Shown piece by piece: positions 39,123-47,386 of a stretch of DNA of 64,000 nt (position 1 is the stretch's first letter; every line of letters starts with the position of its first letter). This stretch comes from Streptomyces tibetensis (GTDB lineage Bacteria; Actinomycetota; Actinomycetes; Streptomycetales; Streptomycetaceae): NCBI RefSeq assembly GCF_007655005.1, contig NZ_SZVW01000028.1, forward strand, positions 62,001 through 126,000, in the 5' to 3' direction. The translations under genes were made by a program, and so were the position numbers. Under the pieces are notes generated by a model, which was not told where the DNA came from, made no database searches, and was given only the letters and a program-made list of their open reading frames with translations.

Positions 39123-40463
39123 TTACCAACCTGACCCGCGTTGCACAGTGAATTTCTCCTTAGTTTCGTTGTAACCCTCTACGTATGGCTTGTCCGGCCA
39201 GATGTCACTGGTTCCCAGTCCTTTGTCTGCCAGGTCAGCTGTAAGTCCAGCACCGAATGCAGTGCGAAACCTGTCGCGGTATACCTCCGCATTCTGTCCG
39301 GCTTTCAGGACTTCTGGAGAATTGGGGTGGCTTGCGCGCATGTGTTGGATATCTTTGTACGACCGGGCAAATTCTTTATCTCCTCCAGATGCCGCCAACT
39401 CGCGGCGGTTGGAATTTGGCAGATCCCTACTGCGCTCGGCTGCTCTGGCCTCGTTTCTCGCGGCGTTCTTCTGCTTCTGAGCGGCCTGTAGAGCCCGCTC
39501 TGCCCCTCTCCTCTTCTTCTTGCTGGTAGTCCTCTTCCGTGCCTGCCTATCTGCGTTTCTGATGGCATTATTGATCTTGTTGTTGTTTTCAGCACCCTTT
39601 GCCGCTCTGGCAGCTTTCCCTGCCTCTTTCGCAGATGCTTTACGCATAACAGTCTGTACAGTCTTGAGGCCCTTCAGTGCCTTAGCGCCCATTCCCATGG
39701 TGACGAGTGAAAATGCATCCGTGGCCACGTCCATCCACGACCCATCTCCGGTGATGGCCAATAGCACGTGACCACCCATCACCAAAGCAGTTGCCACAGT
39801 AGCGACCATGGCGACCCATCCGACAGGGGTAATGAAGAGAGCTACAAGTCCAATAATTGTTGCTGTCCAGCTCAAAACGTCGATCGCGATCTTTACATAA
39901 TCGACGACGCCTTCCCACCAGGAATCCTTGATGATATCTTTGATTTCATTGCCGATCGCCTTTGCGTAATGGCCAGCACGTTCATCGCGATGACCCTCAA
40001 TTTTTGCAAGTTGCGTACGGTAGTGTTTAAGTGGATCTTCGCCTGGAGTCTTTTGAGAGCTATCGGCGCTTGACTCGCTCGACTCGGCCTTCTTCTTGGC
40101 CGCGTCGATTTCTTCTTGCTCTCGTTTCGCGTTAGCGAGAATCTTGTCGGCGTCCGTCTGGCAATCCTCCAAATCAGAGGCCCAACTGCTCAAGAATCCA
40201 TGCACTCGTTCGTAGCGGCTGGCGACTTCTCGGAGATGCTTTTCAAGGTCGCCCGACTCTTCGCGAAGCTTGCCCGCGTACTTTCCTTTCAGTTCGTTGT
40301 CGTCTCTAATTCTGGTTAGATCTGTTGCCTGTGCCCGCAATGATTTAGCCATGTTGACCATGTGCTTCACTTCGGCACGAATTTCCTCAGGGTCGCCGGG
40401 TACGGGGTCCGAATCGGCGAGAGGGTGCCAGTCCTTGGGGCGCGGCTTCGAGGACGCGGTCAC
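39123..40463 (-). CDS. Cassette B: large T7SS-associated membrane protein with DPVPGDP signature
   Basis: 446 residues from GTG 40463, overlapping the partner's stop (GTGA). It begins DWHPLADSDPVPGDPEE, the same signature as in cassettes A and C. A helical WXG100-like region (LKGKYAGKLREESGDLEKHL) and a coiled coil to ~140 follow, then two hydrophobic helices (VLSWTATIIGLVALFITPVG and VAMVATVATALVMGGHVLLA) and the conserved ATDAFSLVTMGMGAKALKG. Unlike A and C, it has a distinct C-terminal ~120-residue extension (Lys/Arg-rich linker, then NRRELAASGGDKEFARSYKD and GTSDIWPDKPYVEGYNETKE). This could be a toxin or effector domain, but no family is recognised. Confidence 0.82.
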   Translation of the reverse strand: MTASSKPRPKDWHPLADSDPVPGDPEEIRAEVKHMVNMAKSLRAQATDLTRIRDDNELKGKYAGKLREESGDLEKHLREVASRYERVHGFLSSWASDLEDCQTDADKILANAKREQEEIDAAKKKAESSESSADSSQKTPGEDPLKHYRTQLAKIEGHRDERAGHYAKAIGNEIKDIIKDSWWEGVVDYVKIAIDVLSWTATIIGLVALFITPVGWVAMVATVATALVMGGHVLLAITGDGSWMDVATDAFSLVTMGMGAKALKGLKTVQTVMRKASAKEAGKAARAAKGAENNNKINNAIRNADRQARKRTTSKKKRRGAERALQAAQKQKNAARNEARAAERSRDLPNSNRRELAASGGDKEFARSYKDIQHMRASHPNSPEVLKAGQNAEVYRDRFRTAFGAGLTADLADKGLGTSDIWPDKPYVEGYNETKEKFTVQRGSGW

Positions 40464-40765
40464 TTCTTCTTCCCCGCTTTCCTGAGTTCTTTGGCGAGAT
40501 CGGCATCGAGTCCGGTGAAGCCGTCAATGGTGGAGGTGACCAGCTTTCCCACGTTCTCGACAGTTTCGAGCATTTTTTCGCGATACTTCTCCCAGTTGTC
40601 AACGAAGTCACTCATTACGTCCGCTATTTGGCCGCTTCCCCAATAGGGGTGCATGTCGTCTTTGCGGTTGTCGAGATCGCTGAGTTCCTTTTTGATGCCT
40701 TTGAGTCGAGATTCTGAATCGACGAGTAGGTCAATATTGACGACGAGATCGGAGTCGTTTGCCAT
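40460..40765 (-). CDS. Cassette B: WXG100-like partner protein with DFxDxW motif
   Basis: 101 residues from ATG 40765. Two long helices flank a central YWGSGQIADVMSDFVDNWEK, which contains both a W-G-x-G turn and the DF-x-D-x-W motif shared with cassette A. The tail is Lys-rich (KELRKAGKKK), as in A. The stop overlaps the large protein's GTG by four bases. No signal peptide. By size, helix pattern and pairing it is the ESAT-6-like partner. Confidence 0.82.
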   Translation of the reverse strand: MANDSDLVVNIDLLVDSESRLKGIKKELSDLDNRKDDMHPYWGSGQIADVMSDFVDNWEKYREKMLETVENVGKLVTSTIDGFTGLDADLAKELRKAGKKK

Positions 40766-40808
40766 GATTGTTGGTTGAGCTTTCTGCAGTCGAACTTGTG
40801 ATGGCTGA

Positions 40809-41036
40809 TCAGCAGTGGATGGCTCTGCTCTCACTGGTGGAGGAGGCTCGGCGAGGATCCCGTTGGCTTGGAGCGAAAAGCTTTGTCGGTGCAGCCGAAG
40901 CGTCAGCGGCGAACTCGATCTTGTTGCTGCCGCCGGAGGTGTCGCTCTCGCTGCCGCAGGCCGCCAGCAGGTGCAGCGCTGGCGATCGGCGCACCAGAAA
41001 CGGGCCAAGGACGGCACTGCAACATGAGCTCTCCAT
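40809..41036 (-). pseudogene. Truncated lipoprotein remnant
   Basis: An open frame of 75 codons from ATG 41036 still encodes a basic, hydrophobic start and a lipobox (LHLLAAC) followed by GSESDTSGGSNKI, which matches the lipobox-GSG-x-D-x-S-x-x-NDKI pattern of the intact lipoproteins at 43443-44099 and 44324-44995. After ~30 residues the similarity stops, and the body domain is missing. The signal peptide is abnormal (MESSCCSAVLGPF...). The DNA upstream (41050-41162) matches the upstream region of the lipoprotein at 44099. A decayed copy. Confidence 0.6.
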
Positions 41037-41049
41037 GGGGCAAAGGTTG

Positions 41050-41162
41050 AGTCAAGAGCACTGACGCTATCGGTGAGGTTCTCGGTTTCGCCAGCGCGAA
41101 CTGCACTGAGAACATTGGCCGCCTGATGTATGGGGCTACCAGGTTGGTTCTGTGTCCTGATC
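41050..41162 (-). repeat. Upstream-region repeat, copy 1
   Basis: This stretch (AGTCAAGAGCACTGACGCTA through TCGGTGAGGTTCTCGGTTTC and on to TGTGTCCTGA) matches 44127-44238 along its whole length with scattered mismatches. It lies upstream of a lipoprotein remnant, as copy 2 lies upstream of an intact lipoprotein, and so dates the duplication of the unit. Confidence 0.7.
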
Positions 41163-41169
41163 GCACGTT

Positions 41170-41600
41170 GGCAGGAGGCAACCCTGGCTGGGCTGTCGCA
41201 CTTGAGACCGTCACGCTGCTGCCGGATCGCAGGCTCGGCCAGCCTGGCTTTCCGCAATGTTCAAGCTGGGCGGGACGGTACAAGGGGCCCCGTGGCGAGC
41301 CACCTTGGTGGGCAGTCGACATTCGGTCCGGTGTGCGCCTCGTACGTCGCTGGGTTCGCCCGGCGTCGGGCCACCGCTGCTTGACGGCGGAGTTGGCGGC
41401 GTTGATGACGCACTCGCCGGCGAATAGGTAGGTCTCGGCGTGCTTGGTTTTCGGCCCTACCTTGAGGGGGCCGGATCGGTGGTGATAGCTGCCTAGATGG
41501 TGAAGCCGGAGATATTGATGACTGCCGCGGACCGGATTTTGTCGAAGCCGGACTTGTCGAGCTGAATCCCAGGTCGGGAGATTCGCCTTTCGCGCCCTGT
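41170..41600 (-). pseudogene. Decayed copy of the secreted protein encoded at 42424-43455
   Basis: Pieces of the secreted protein can be read in shifting frames. NLPTW near 41580 matches NLPTWAWLDKAKF. LDKSGFDKIRSAAVINISGF corresponds to LDKAKFKEVSVTAALNVGGF. AETYLFAGECVINAANSA near 41390-41440 corresponds to AETYPASGECTINEDGS. Stops and frame changes between these pieces rule out a product. It lies directly after the lipoprotein gene that ends at 41601 and before the lipoprotein remnant, which mirrors the intact order on the same strand. Confidence 0.6.
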
Positions 41601-42272
41601 TCACCGGCACTTCTCCGCTTTGGCCTCTACGAACACTTTGGACGCCTGCCAGAAACCTTCACCTATGGGGGACTTGAGCATCACGATTCTGAAGTAGTCG
41701 AAGTCAGCGATGCTGGGCTTGCTCTTCAAGATTTTTTCGGTCTTGACCTCTTTGCCGTAAAACTTGCTTGAGTCGACGCAGAACGCGACTTCGACTGAAT
41801 CGCCCTTCGGGGCAGACCGCGTGGTGGCCTGGTAGTGGCGCCGGATGCCGGTGGAAGTCCAGCCGCCGTCTACCCTGATTTTGATCTGAGTCTTGGCGTA
41901 GTGCAGCCCATCCCCGGTGGCGTAGGTGGACACGGCTCCACCCATGGTGGTGCGCTCGTCGACGCCTCGGTAGATGGCACGAACGAAATTGGCGGCATCG
42001 TCCAGCGCGGCCGCTTCGTCCTTGTCTTTCGGTTTGTCCCAGTCGAAGACCAGGTTCATGTCGCTGGGCAGGGACAGGTCCACGCCGTCCGGCCTGTCCT
42101 CCGCCGGTGCCCCCGATGCGGACACGGCCTTCTTCCGTGTTTTCGCTCCCTGGCCGACGCCGGCGTTCCTGTCGTTGTCGCCGGGCTTGTCGTCCCCGCT
42201 ACCGCAGGCCGTCAGCAGAAGTGCTGCCGTCGCTGTCAGAGCGGCTGCAACGGGCAGTAGGCGGCGCTTCAC
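41601..42272 (-). CDS. Lipoprotein, first intact member of the array
   Basis: 223 residues from GTG 42272. Signal peptide with lipobox LLLTAC (cysteine near residue 23), then a Gly/Asp/Lys linker and an acidic domain: VDLSLPSDMNLVFDWDKPKD, AANFVRAIYRGVDERT, GDGLHYAKTQIKIRVDGGWT, and the terminal FWQASKVFVEAKAEKCR. It is about 60% identical by eye with the lipoprotein at 44324-44995 and exactly the same length. The cysteines VAFCVDSSKF and EKCR may pair. Extracellular, membrane-tethered. Function unknown. Confidence 0.82.
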   Translation of the reverse strand: MKRRLLPVAAALTATAALLLTACGSGDDKPGDNDRNAGVGQGAKTRKKAVSASGAPAEDRPDGVDLSLPSDMNLVFDWDKPKDKDEAAALDDAANFVRAIYRGVDERTTMGGAVSTYATGDGLHYAKTQIKIRVDGGWTSTGIRRHYQATTRSAPKGDSVEVAFCVDSSKFYGKEVKTEKILKSKPSIADFDYFRIVMLKSPIGEGFWQASKVFVEAKAEKCR

Positions 42273-42423
42273 AGTGACTCCCAGTGAGACAGAAGAGCAT
42301 TCGATAGCACTGACGGTATCGCTGGGCCGTGGGCTGGCCGTACTGCCCGGCCGGGCAGTACGGCCCAAAGGGTGGGGTGGCGAGTCGCGTTGGTGTGCTG
42401 GTCGGTGTGGCCCTCCCGGCCAG

Positions 42424-43455
42424 TTACCTGTTGACGGACTGAATCTCCTGAACTGTGACGTCCTGGTCGTTGCCGAATGTGCCGTTGGGGAGCTGCGTCG
42501 GGTTGGGGTTACCCGTGCCGGTCCAGGTGATCTCCCAGGTGACGGTGGCCTGGAGCTTGAAGGTGCCGTCGCCGGAGGAGCGGAGGTACCTGATGCCGCA
42601 GGGCGGGGTTCTGTCGGCCTTGCCCTTGGCGTACGGCTCGCCGATAGAACCGTCCTCGTTGATCGTGCACTCGCCGGAGGCGGGATAGGTCTCGGCGTCG
42701 GGAGTACCGGGTTCCAGTTTGAGGGAGACCGGCTTAGCGGTGGTGGTGGCCTGGATATTGAAGCCGCCCACGTTGAGCGCGGCGGTGACCGAGACTTCTT
42801 TGAACTTGGCTTTGTCCAGCCACGCCCAGGTTGGGAGATTGACCTTGGTGGTCGCCTCGGGGGCGACGGCTACTTCGGTGTTCGGCAGTTGGACGCGGTT
42901 GTAGGCGAGTTCGGCAAGAACTTGGGGAGAGACGGGGTTCTCCACGGGTGGGGCAGCACCGTTCTCGACCCAGAAGGGTGGCTTGTCGCAGAGCTGGGCT
43001 TCGGGCTCCATCCAGCGGTCCTCGTCGCGGACGGCGACCCACCAGTTGCCCTCGTCCTTCTGGTCGAGGTTGTAGTTCTTGTACTTTCCGTCCTTGTATT
43101 TGTCGCGGAACATACCGGCCGAAGTCTTGGCATAGCTGTGCTGGCCCGGAGTGTTGACCGTCTCGTCGTACATGTTCTCGACGTACTTGGAGAACTCCTG
43201 CGCGGAGCGCGGTTCGTACCAACATGCAGGTGGGGTCCAGTTGCCTACAGGGGTGACGTTGCCCTTGCCGCCACCGCCCGAGGTGGTGCTTGTGTACCTG
43301 ATCATGGAGACGAGATCGCTTCCGGACCGCTTGCCGCTGGCACCGACCTCGGCCTCGGACGCGCCAGGACCCTTTGCCGCTGCAGTGCCGGCAACCATGC
43401 CGGTAGCCGCGAGGAGAGCGCTCAGCGTGGTTAGGCCGCGGGTCAGGACGCGCAC
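42424..43455 (-). CDS. Secreted protein of unknown function
   Basis: 343 residues from GTG 43455, overlapping the previous gene's 3' end by 13 bp. A Sec signal peptide (TTLSALLAATGMVAGTAAA) has no lipobox. The mature part has aromatic/Cys motifs: NWTPPACWYEPRSAQEFSKYVE near residue 75, GNWWVAVRDEDRWMEPEAQLCDKPPFW near 150, and ETYPASGECTINEDGSIGEP with RTPPCGIRYL later. The four cysteines suggest two disulfides. It is always next to the lipoprotein genes here, even in the decayed copy, so the two probably act together at the cell surface. Confidence 0.8.
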   Translation of the reverse strand: MRVLTRGLTTLSALLAATGMVAGTAAAKGPGASEAEVGASGKRSGSDLVSMIRYTSTTSGGGGKGNVTPVGNWTPPACWYEPRSAQEFSKYVENMYDETVNTPGQHSYAKTSAGMFRDKYKDGKYKNYNLDQKDEGNWWVAVRDEDRWMEPEAQLCDKPPFWVENGAAPPVENPVSPQVLAELAYNRVQLPNTEVAVAPEATTKVNLPTWAWLDKAKFKEVSVTAALNVGGFNIQATTTAKPVSLKLEPGTPDAETYPASGECTINEDGSIGEPYAKGKADRTPPCGIRYLRSSGDGTFKLQATVTWEITWTGTGNPNPTQLPNGTFGNDQDVTVQEIQSVNR

Positions 43456-44099
43456 GTCTTGTCCCCTCGCTTCGACAGCACCTCCGTGGTCTGCCAGACC
43501 CCCTTGCTGTTCTTCTTGAGCTGTGTGCTGTACGTGACGTACGGGCTCTCGTCGGACGGCGACTTGTCCACCGTTCCGGTTTTGCGGTTCTTGTTGTAGG
43601 CCTTGCTCTCGTCGGCGCAGTAGACAACCGCGGCCGTGTCGCTGTCCGCGACCTTGACCCTCGGGTTGAAGTAGCGCGTGGAGCCTGTCCATGTGAGGTC
43701 CTCGTCCAGCCAGGCCCTGACCCACTTCTGCGCGCTCACGAGTGCTTTGCCCTGGCGGTAGTACGCGAGTGTCGCCGAGTTCGTGTCGCCGCGGAGGATT
43801 GCGTCGTCCACCGCGTTCACCGTCTGCGTCACGTCGGACAGCACTGCGTTCTCGGCCGGATCACCTGTCTTCCAGCCCTCGAACTTGTTTTCCACGCCTT
43901 CAGGAAATGTGATCTTAGGCCTGTCGGCGGGGCCAGATACGTCGGCGCTTGGCGAGGCCGACGTGGATGTACCGCCGGCGTCGGCCCCTGCGATCTTGTC
44001 GTTGCTCTTCGAGCTGCCGTCCCCGCTCCCGCAGGCCGTCAACAGCAGTGCTGCCGTCGCCACCAACGCGGCAGCAACGGGCAATGGGCGGCGCTTCAC
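43443..44099 (-). CDS. Lipoprotein, second member of the array
   Basis: 218 residues from GTG 44099. Signal peptide and lipobox (LLLTAC-GSGDGSSKSNDKIAG) are nearly the same as in its neighbours. The body is more diverged: ITFPEGVENKFEGWKTGDP, DVTQTVNAVDDAILRGDTNS, AAVVYCADESKAYNKNRKTG. It aligns with the others at TxxxxYxxGxxL(H/V)(Y/S)A and the V-x-(Y/F)C-x-D segment. The 3' end overlaps the secreted-protein gene by 13 bp, so this pair is translationally linked. Extracellular, tethered. Function unknown. Confidence 0.82.
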   Translation of the reverse strand: MKRRPLPVAAALVATAALLLTACGSGDGSSKSNDKIAGADAGGTSTSASPSADVSGPADRPKITFPEGVENKFEGWKTGDPAENAVLSDVTQTVNAVDDAILRGDTNSATLAYYRQGKALVSAQKWVRAWLDEDLTWTGSTRYFNPRVKVADSDTAAVVYCADESKAYNKNRKTGTVDKSPSDESPYVTYSTQLKKNSKGVWQTTEVLSKRGDKTCAS

Positions 44100-44126
44100 A
44101 GTTACTCCCCGTGAGACAGAAGGTCA

Positions 44127-44238
44127 ATCAAGAGCACCGAAGGTATCGGTGAGGTTGCTGGTTTCGCCAGAGCGAACTTCCGCGAGAACAGGGGCAATCC
44201 TGGGTGTATTGGGCTCTCGGGGGCTCGTTGTGTCTTGA
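44127..44238 (-). repeat. Upstream-region repeat, copy 2
   Basis: Matches 41050-41162. On the minus strand it contains a TACCTT box in a GATACC(G/T)TC setting about 40 bp before the lipoprotein start. The same GATACCGTCAGTGC-type sequence precedes the lipoprotein at 42272 (near 42313), and a shorter form precedes the one at 44995. A shared promoter -10 element is likely. Confidence 0.6.
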
Positions 44239-44323
44239 TTGTGCCCACACAGGAGATGGCCCCGGACGCCGCAGTGTGCGGCTCTCCGGGCCAGGGGGCC
44301 GAGGGTTCTACGGTGTCATTGCC

Positions 44324-44995
44324 TCACCGGCACTTCGCCGCCTTCGTCTCGACGAAGACCCTGGACGCCTGCCACAGGTCCGTCCTCGTGGGGAACTTGA
44401 CCATGACGATCTTGAAGTAGTCGAAGTCCTCGATGCTGGGCTTGGTTCGGAGGACCTTCTTGGTCTTGAATTCCCTGCCGTAGAACGTGCCCGAGTCCGC
44501 GCAGAACGCCACCTCCACGGACTTGCCGTTCGGGGCGGAGCGCGAGGTGGCGTTGTAGTGACGCAGCGTTCCCGTAGCGGTCCATCCACCATCGATCCAG
44601 GCGTTGATCTGCGTATCTGCGTAGTGCAGCCCACCACCGGTGGAGTAGGCGGTCACGGCCGCGTCTTTGGTCGTGCGCTTCGCGACGCCACAATAGATCG
44701 CGCGAAGGTAGTTCGCGGCGTCTGCCATCGCAGCCGCCTCGTTCTCGTCCTCCGGCTCGTCCCAGTCGAAGACCAGGTCCACGTCACTGGGTAGGGACAC
44801 GTCCACGCTGTCCGGCTCGTCCTCCGCCAGGTTCGGCGACGGTTCTGTGGGCTCCCTCGGCGTCTCCGTCCCATGGCAGGCACCTGCGATCTTGTCGTTG
44901 TCGCCGGACTTGTCGTCCCCGCTGCCGCAGGCCGTCAACAGCAGTGCTGCCACCGTCGTCATCGCGACAGCAACAGGCAATGGACAGCGCTTCAA
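44324..44995 (-). CDS. Lipoprotein, third member of the array (TTG start)
   Basis: 223 residues from TTG 44995. That codon aligns exactly with the GTG starts of the two sister genes (TTGAAGCGCTGTCC against GTGAAGCGCCGCCC); a longer start at 45028 would give an N-terminus unlike them. Lipobox LLLTAC, then SGDDKSGDNDKIAG, and a body closely matching the lipoprotein at 41601-42272 (LPSDVDLVFDWDEPEDENEA, HYADTQINAWIDGGWTATG, DYFKIVMVKFPTRTDLWQAS, AAKCR). One extra cysteine (AGACHGTE) lies near the N-terminus. Extracellular, tethered. Function unknown. Confidence 0.82.
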   Translation of the reverse strand: MKRCPLPVAVAMTTVAALLLTACGSGDDKSGDNDKIAGACHGTETPREPTEPSPNLAEDEPDSVDVSLPSDVDLVFDWDEPEDENEAAAMADAANYLRAIYCGVAKRTTKDAAVTAYSTGGGLHYADTQINAWIDGGWTATGTLRHYNATSRSAPNGKSVEVAFCADSGTFYGREFKTKKVLRTKPSIEDFDYFKIVMVKFPTRTDLWQASRVFVETKAAKCR

Positions 44996-45223
44996 AGTTG
45001 CTCCCGATGACAGGCAGATGCGCCGCAAGAGGACTGACGGTACCTGCGAAGCTCACCGTTCCACCCCACCCGCCCGACCTCCGAAACTACACTCGCGCCC
45101 CATGCGTAACTCCCGCAGCATCAGCGTGAATACGACGCCCGCCGTCTCGGCCAACGGGTCCGACCGAAGCGTGCTGGGGAGACGCCTTGTGGAGGATGCG
45201 GAGCCCGGGGGCGGTGACGTCCC

Positions 45224-47353
45224 CTGAGCACCTCCCTTGCCGACCCGGGCCCCCGCCCCGCCAAAGCCCGCCGCACCAAACCCCGGCACAAACAGTCCCG
45301 AGACCCCCGAGCCCACTGGCTTCTCCTGGCCCTCACGCTCTCCCTCCTCTTCGCCCTGCTGATCTTCGAAGGCTGGACCCAGCACGAGGTCGACGCAGCG
45401 AAGACGCGGTCGCCATGTACCGCTCCCGTGCCCGACGCCGTCGCCCGCGGCGGTCCCGTGATCGGGATCAACCGGGACGGGATACGGACCGGGTCGATGC
45501 CCGCCCGGACCGTTGCGCTCACCTTCGACGGAGGGCCCGACCCCGTCTGGACACCCCGGTTGCTCGCCCTGCTGCGGCAGCACAACGCACGGGCGACCTT
45601 CTTCGTGCACGGCGCCCAGGCCGCCCGTCACCCGGAGTTGATCCGGCGCATCCGGGCCGAGGGGCACGAGATCGGATCCAACACGTACACCGGGGCCGTG
45701 CTCGGGGAGTCCTCCGCGTCCCGCTTCCGCGCCGAACTCGAGATGACCCAGAGCGCCCTCGCCGGGGCCACCGGCCGGCGGACGAATCTGCTGCGGATGC
45801 CTCGGACCACCTCCCCCGACACCCTGTGCGGCCGCGAGTGGCAGGCCGCGCGGCGGGCCGCCGGGTACGGGTATGTGCTCGTCGCCGCCGACAAGGGGTC
45901 ACGTAGTCCGGCACGAGGGATCGTCCGGCAGCTCAGCCAGACGGAGAGCGCGTATCAGGAGGCGCGCAGGCTGCTGAGGAACCGGGCCGTCGACCGGTTC
46001 ACCACCGTGTCCGACGGGCTCGGGCTTGTTTCGGATGCCCCTTCGACCCTCGTCGCGCGGTGGCTGGGGCGGGGGCTGATCGGGATCACCGGCCTCGGGC
46101 AGATCCTCTCCACCGCCATGATGTGGATTCTCGGCGTCGCCGGTGGACTCGGTCTGCTGCGGTTGTTGCTGCTCGCCCTGTTCGCCCGGGCGCACGTGCG
46201 GCGGCTGGAGCGGTTCCGGACCGGGGCGCCCTGGATGCCGGACACGTCCGGGCCCGTGACCGTGCTGGTCCCGGCGTACAACGAGGAGGCCGGGATCGGG
46301 TCGACCCTGCGGTCGCTGCTCGATTCCCGGCACAGGGAGCTCCAGGTCGTCGTCATCGACGACGGGTCCACGGACCAGACCGCCGACATCGCCGAGAACA
46401 TGGGCGACGCGCGGGTGGAGGTCGTACGGCAGGCCAACGCCGGCAAGGCCGCCGCCCTCAACACAGGGCTCGCGTACGCCCGTTACGACATCGTCGTGAT
46501 GGTCGACGCCGACACCGTCTTCGAGCCCGACGCCATCGAGCGGATCGTGCAGCCGCTCGCGCATCCCGCCGTGGGCGCCGTCAGCGGCAACACCAAGGTC
46601 GGCAACCGGCGCAGCCTGCTGGCCAGATGGCAGCACCTGGAGTACGTCTTCGGCTTCAACCTCGACCGGCGCATGTTCGAGGTGCTGGAGTGCATGCCCA
46701 CCGTGCCGGGTGCCATCGGGGCGTTCCGGCGGGACGCCGTGCTCGGTGTCGGTGGGGTCAGCGAGGACACCCTCGCCGAGGACACCGACCTGACGATGGC
46801 CCTGTGGCGGTCCGGCTGGCGCGTGCTGTACGAGGAGTCCGCCGTCGCCTGGACCGAAGTACCCACCAGCCTCCGGCAGTTGTGGCGGCAGCGGTACAGG
46901 TGGTGCTACGGCACGCTGCAGGCGATGTGGAAGCACCGGGGGGCTCTCTTCGGCAGAGGCCCGGCCGGGCGGTTCGGGCGGCGCGGGCTGACGTATCTCG
47001 CGCTCTTCCAGGTCGCGCTGCCGCTCCTCGCTCCCGTCATCGACGTGTACGCCCTCTACGGCGTGCTGTTCCGGGACCCGTGGGAGTCGGCCGCGGTCTG
47101 GTTCGCGTTCCTCGGCGTGCAGATCGTCTGCTCCGGCTACGCGCTGCGACTCGACGGTGAGCCGGTACGGGCCCTGTGGTCGATGCCGTTCCAGATCGTC
47201 GTCTACCGGCAGTTGATGTATCTCGTCGTCATCCAGTCGCTGGTCGCGCTGCTGCTCGGCAGCCGGCTGCGGTGGCAGCGGATGAAGCGGTCCGGGACGG
47301 CCGCTGAACAGATCGGTGGGCCCGTTCCGTATAGGGGTGTGCCGATGCGCTGA
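45224..47353 (+). CDS. Membrane glycosyltransferase family 2 fused to a degenerate NodB deacetylase domain
   Basis: The frame opens after a stop at 45215-45217. The first ATG/GTG is 45428, but the sequence before it encodes a good membrane anchor (HWLLLALTLSLLFALLIFEGW), so I extend to a CTG at 45224 (709 aa); this start is uncertain. The deacetylase-like part has LTFDGGPDP instead of TFDDGPxP, RATFFVHG, and HEIGSNTYTG in place of the metal-binding H-(S/T)-x-x-H, so it is probably inactive. The glycosyltransferase is intact: VLVPAYNEEAGI, VVIDDGSTDQT, MVDADTVF, EDTDLTMAL, QRYRWCYG. Four or more C-terminal membrane helices follow. Such proteins make or export beta-linked polysaccharides. Confidence 0.82.
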   Translation: MSTSLADPGPRPAKARRTKPRHKQSRDPRAHWLLLALTLSLLFALLIFEGWTQHEVDAAKTRSPCTAPVPDAVARGGPVIGINRDGIRTGSMPARTVALTFDGGPDPVWTPRLLALLRQHNARATFFVHGAQAARHPELIRRIRAEGHEIGSNTYTGAVLGESSASRFRAELEMTQSALAGATGRRTNLLRMPRTTSPDTLCGREWQAARRAAGYGYVLVAADKGSRSPARGIVRQLSQTESAYQEARRLLRNRAVDRFTTVSDGLGLVSDAPSTLVARWLGRGLIGITGLGQILSTAMMWILGVAGGLGLLRLLLLALFARAHVRRLERFRTGAPWMPDTSGPVTVLVPAYNEEAGIGSTLRSLLDSRHRELQVVVIDDGSTDQTADIAENMGDARVEVVRQANAGKAAALNTGLAYARYDIVVMVDADTVFEPDAIERIVQPLAHPAVGAVSGNTKVGNRRSLLARWQHLEYVFGFNLDRRMFEVLECMPTVPGAIGAFRRDAVLGVGGVSEDTLAEDTDLTMALWRSGWRVLYEESAVAWTEVPTSLRQLWRQRYRWCYGTLQAMWKHRGALFGRGPAGRFGRRGLTYLALFQVALPLLAPVIDVYALYGVLFRDPWESAAVWFAFLGVQIVCSGYALRLDGEPVRALWSMPFQIVVYRQLMYLVVIQSLVALLLGSRLRWQRMKRSGTAAEQIGGPVPYRGVPMR

Positions 47354-47386
47354 CCCGAGAGCCCCCCACAGCACCTTCGAGGCGTC

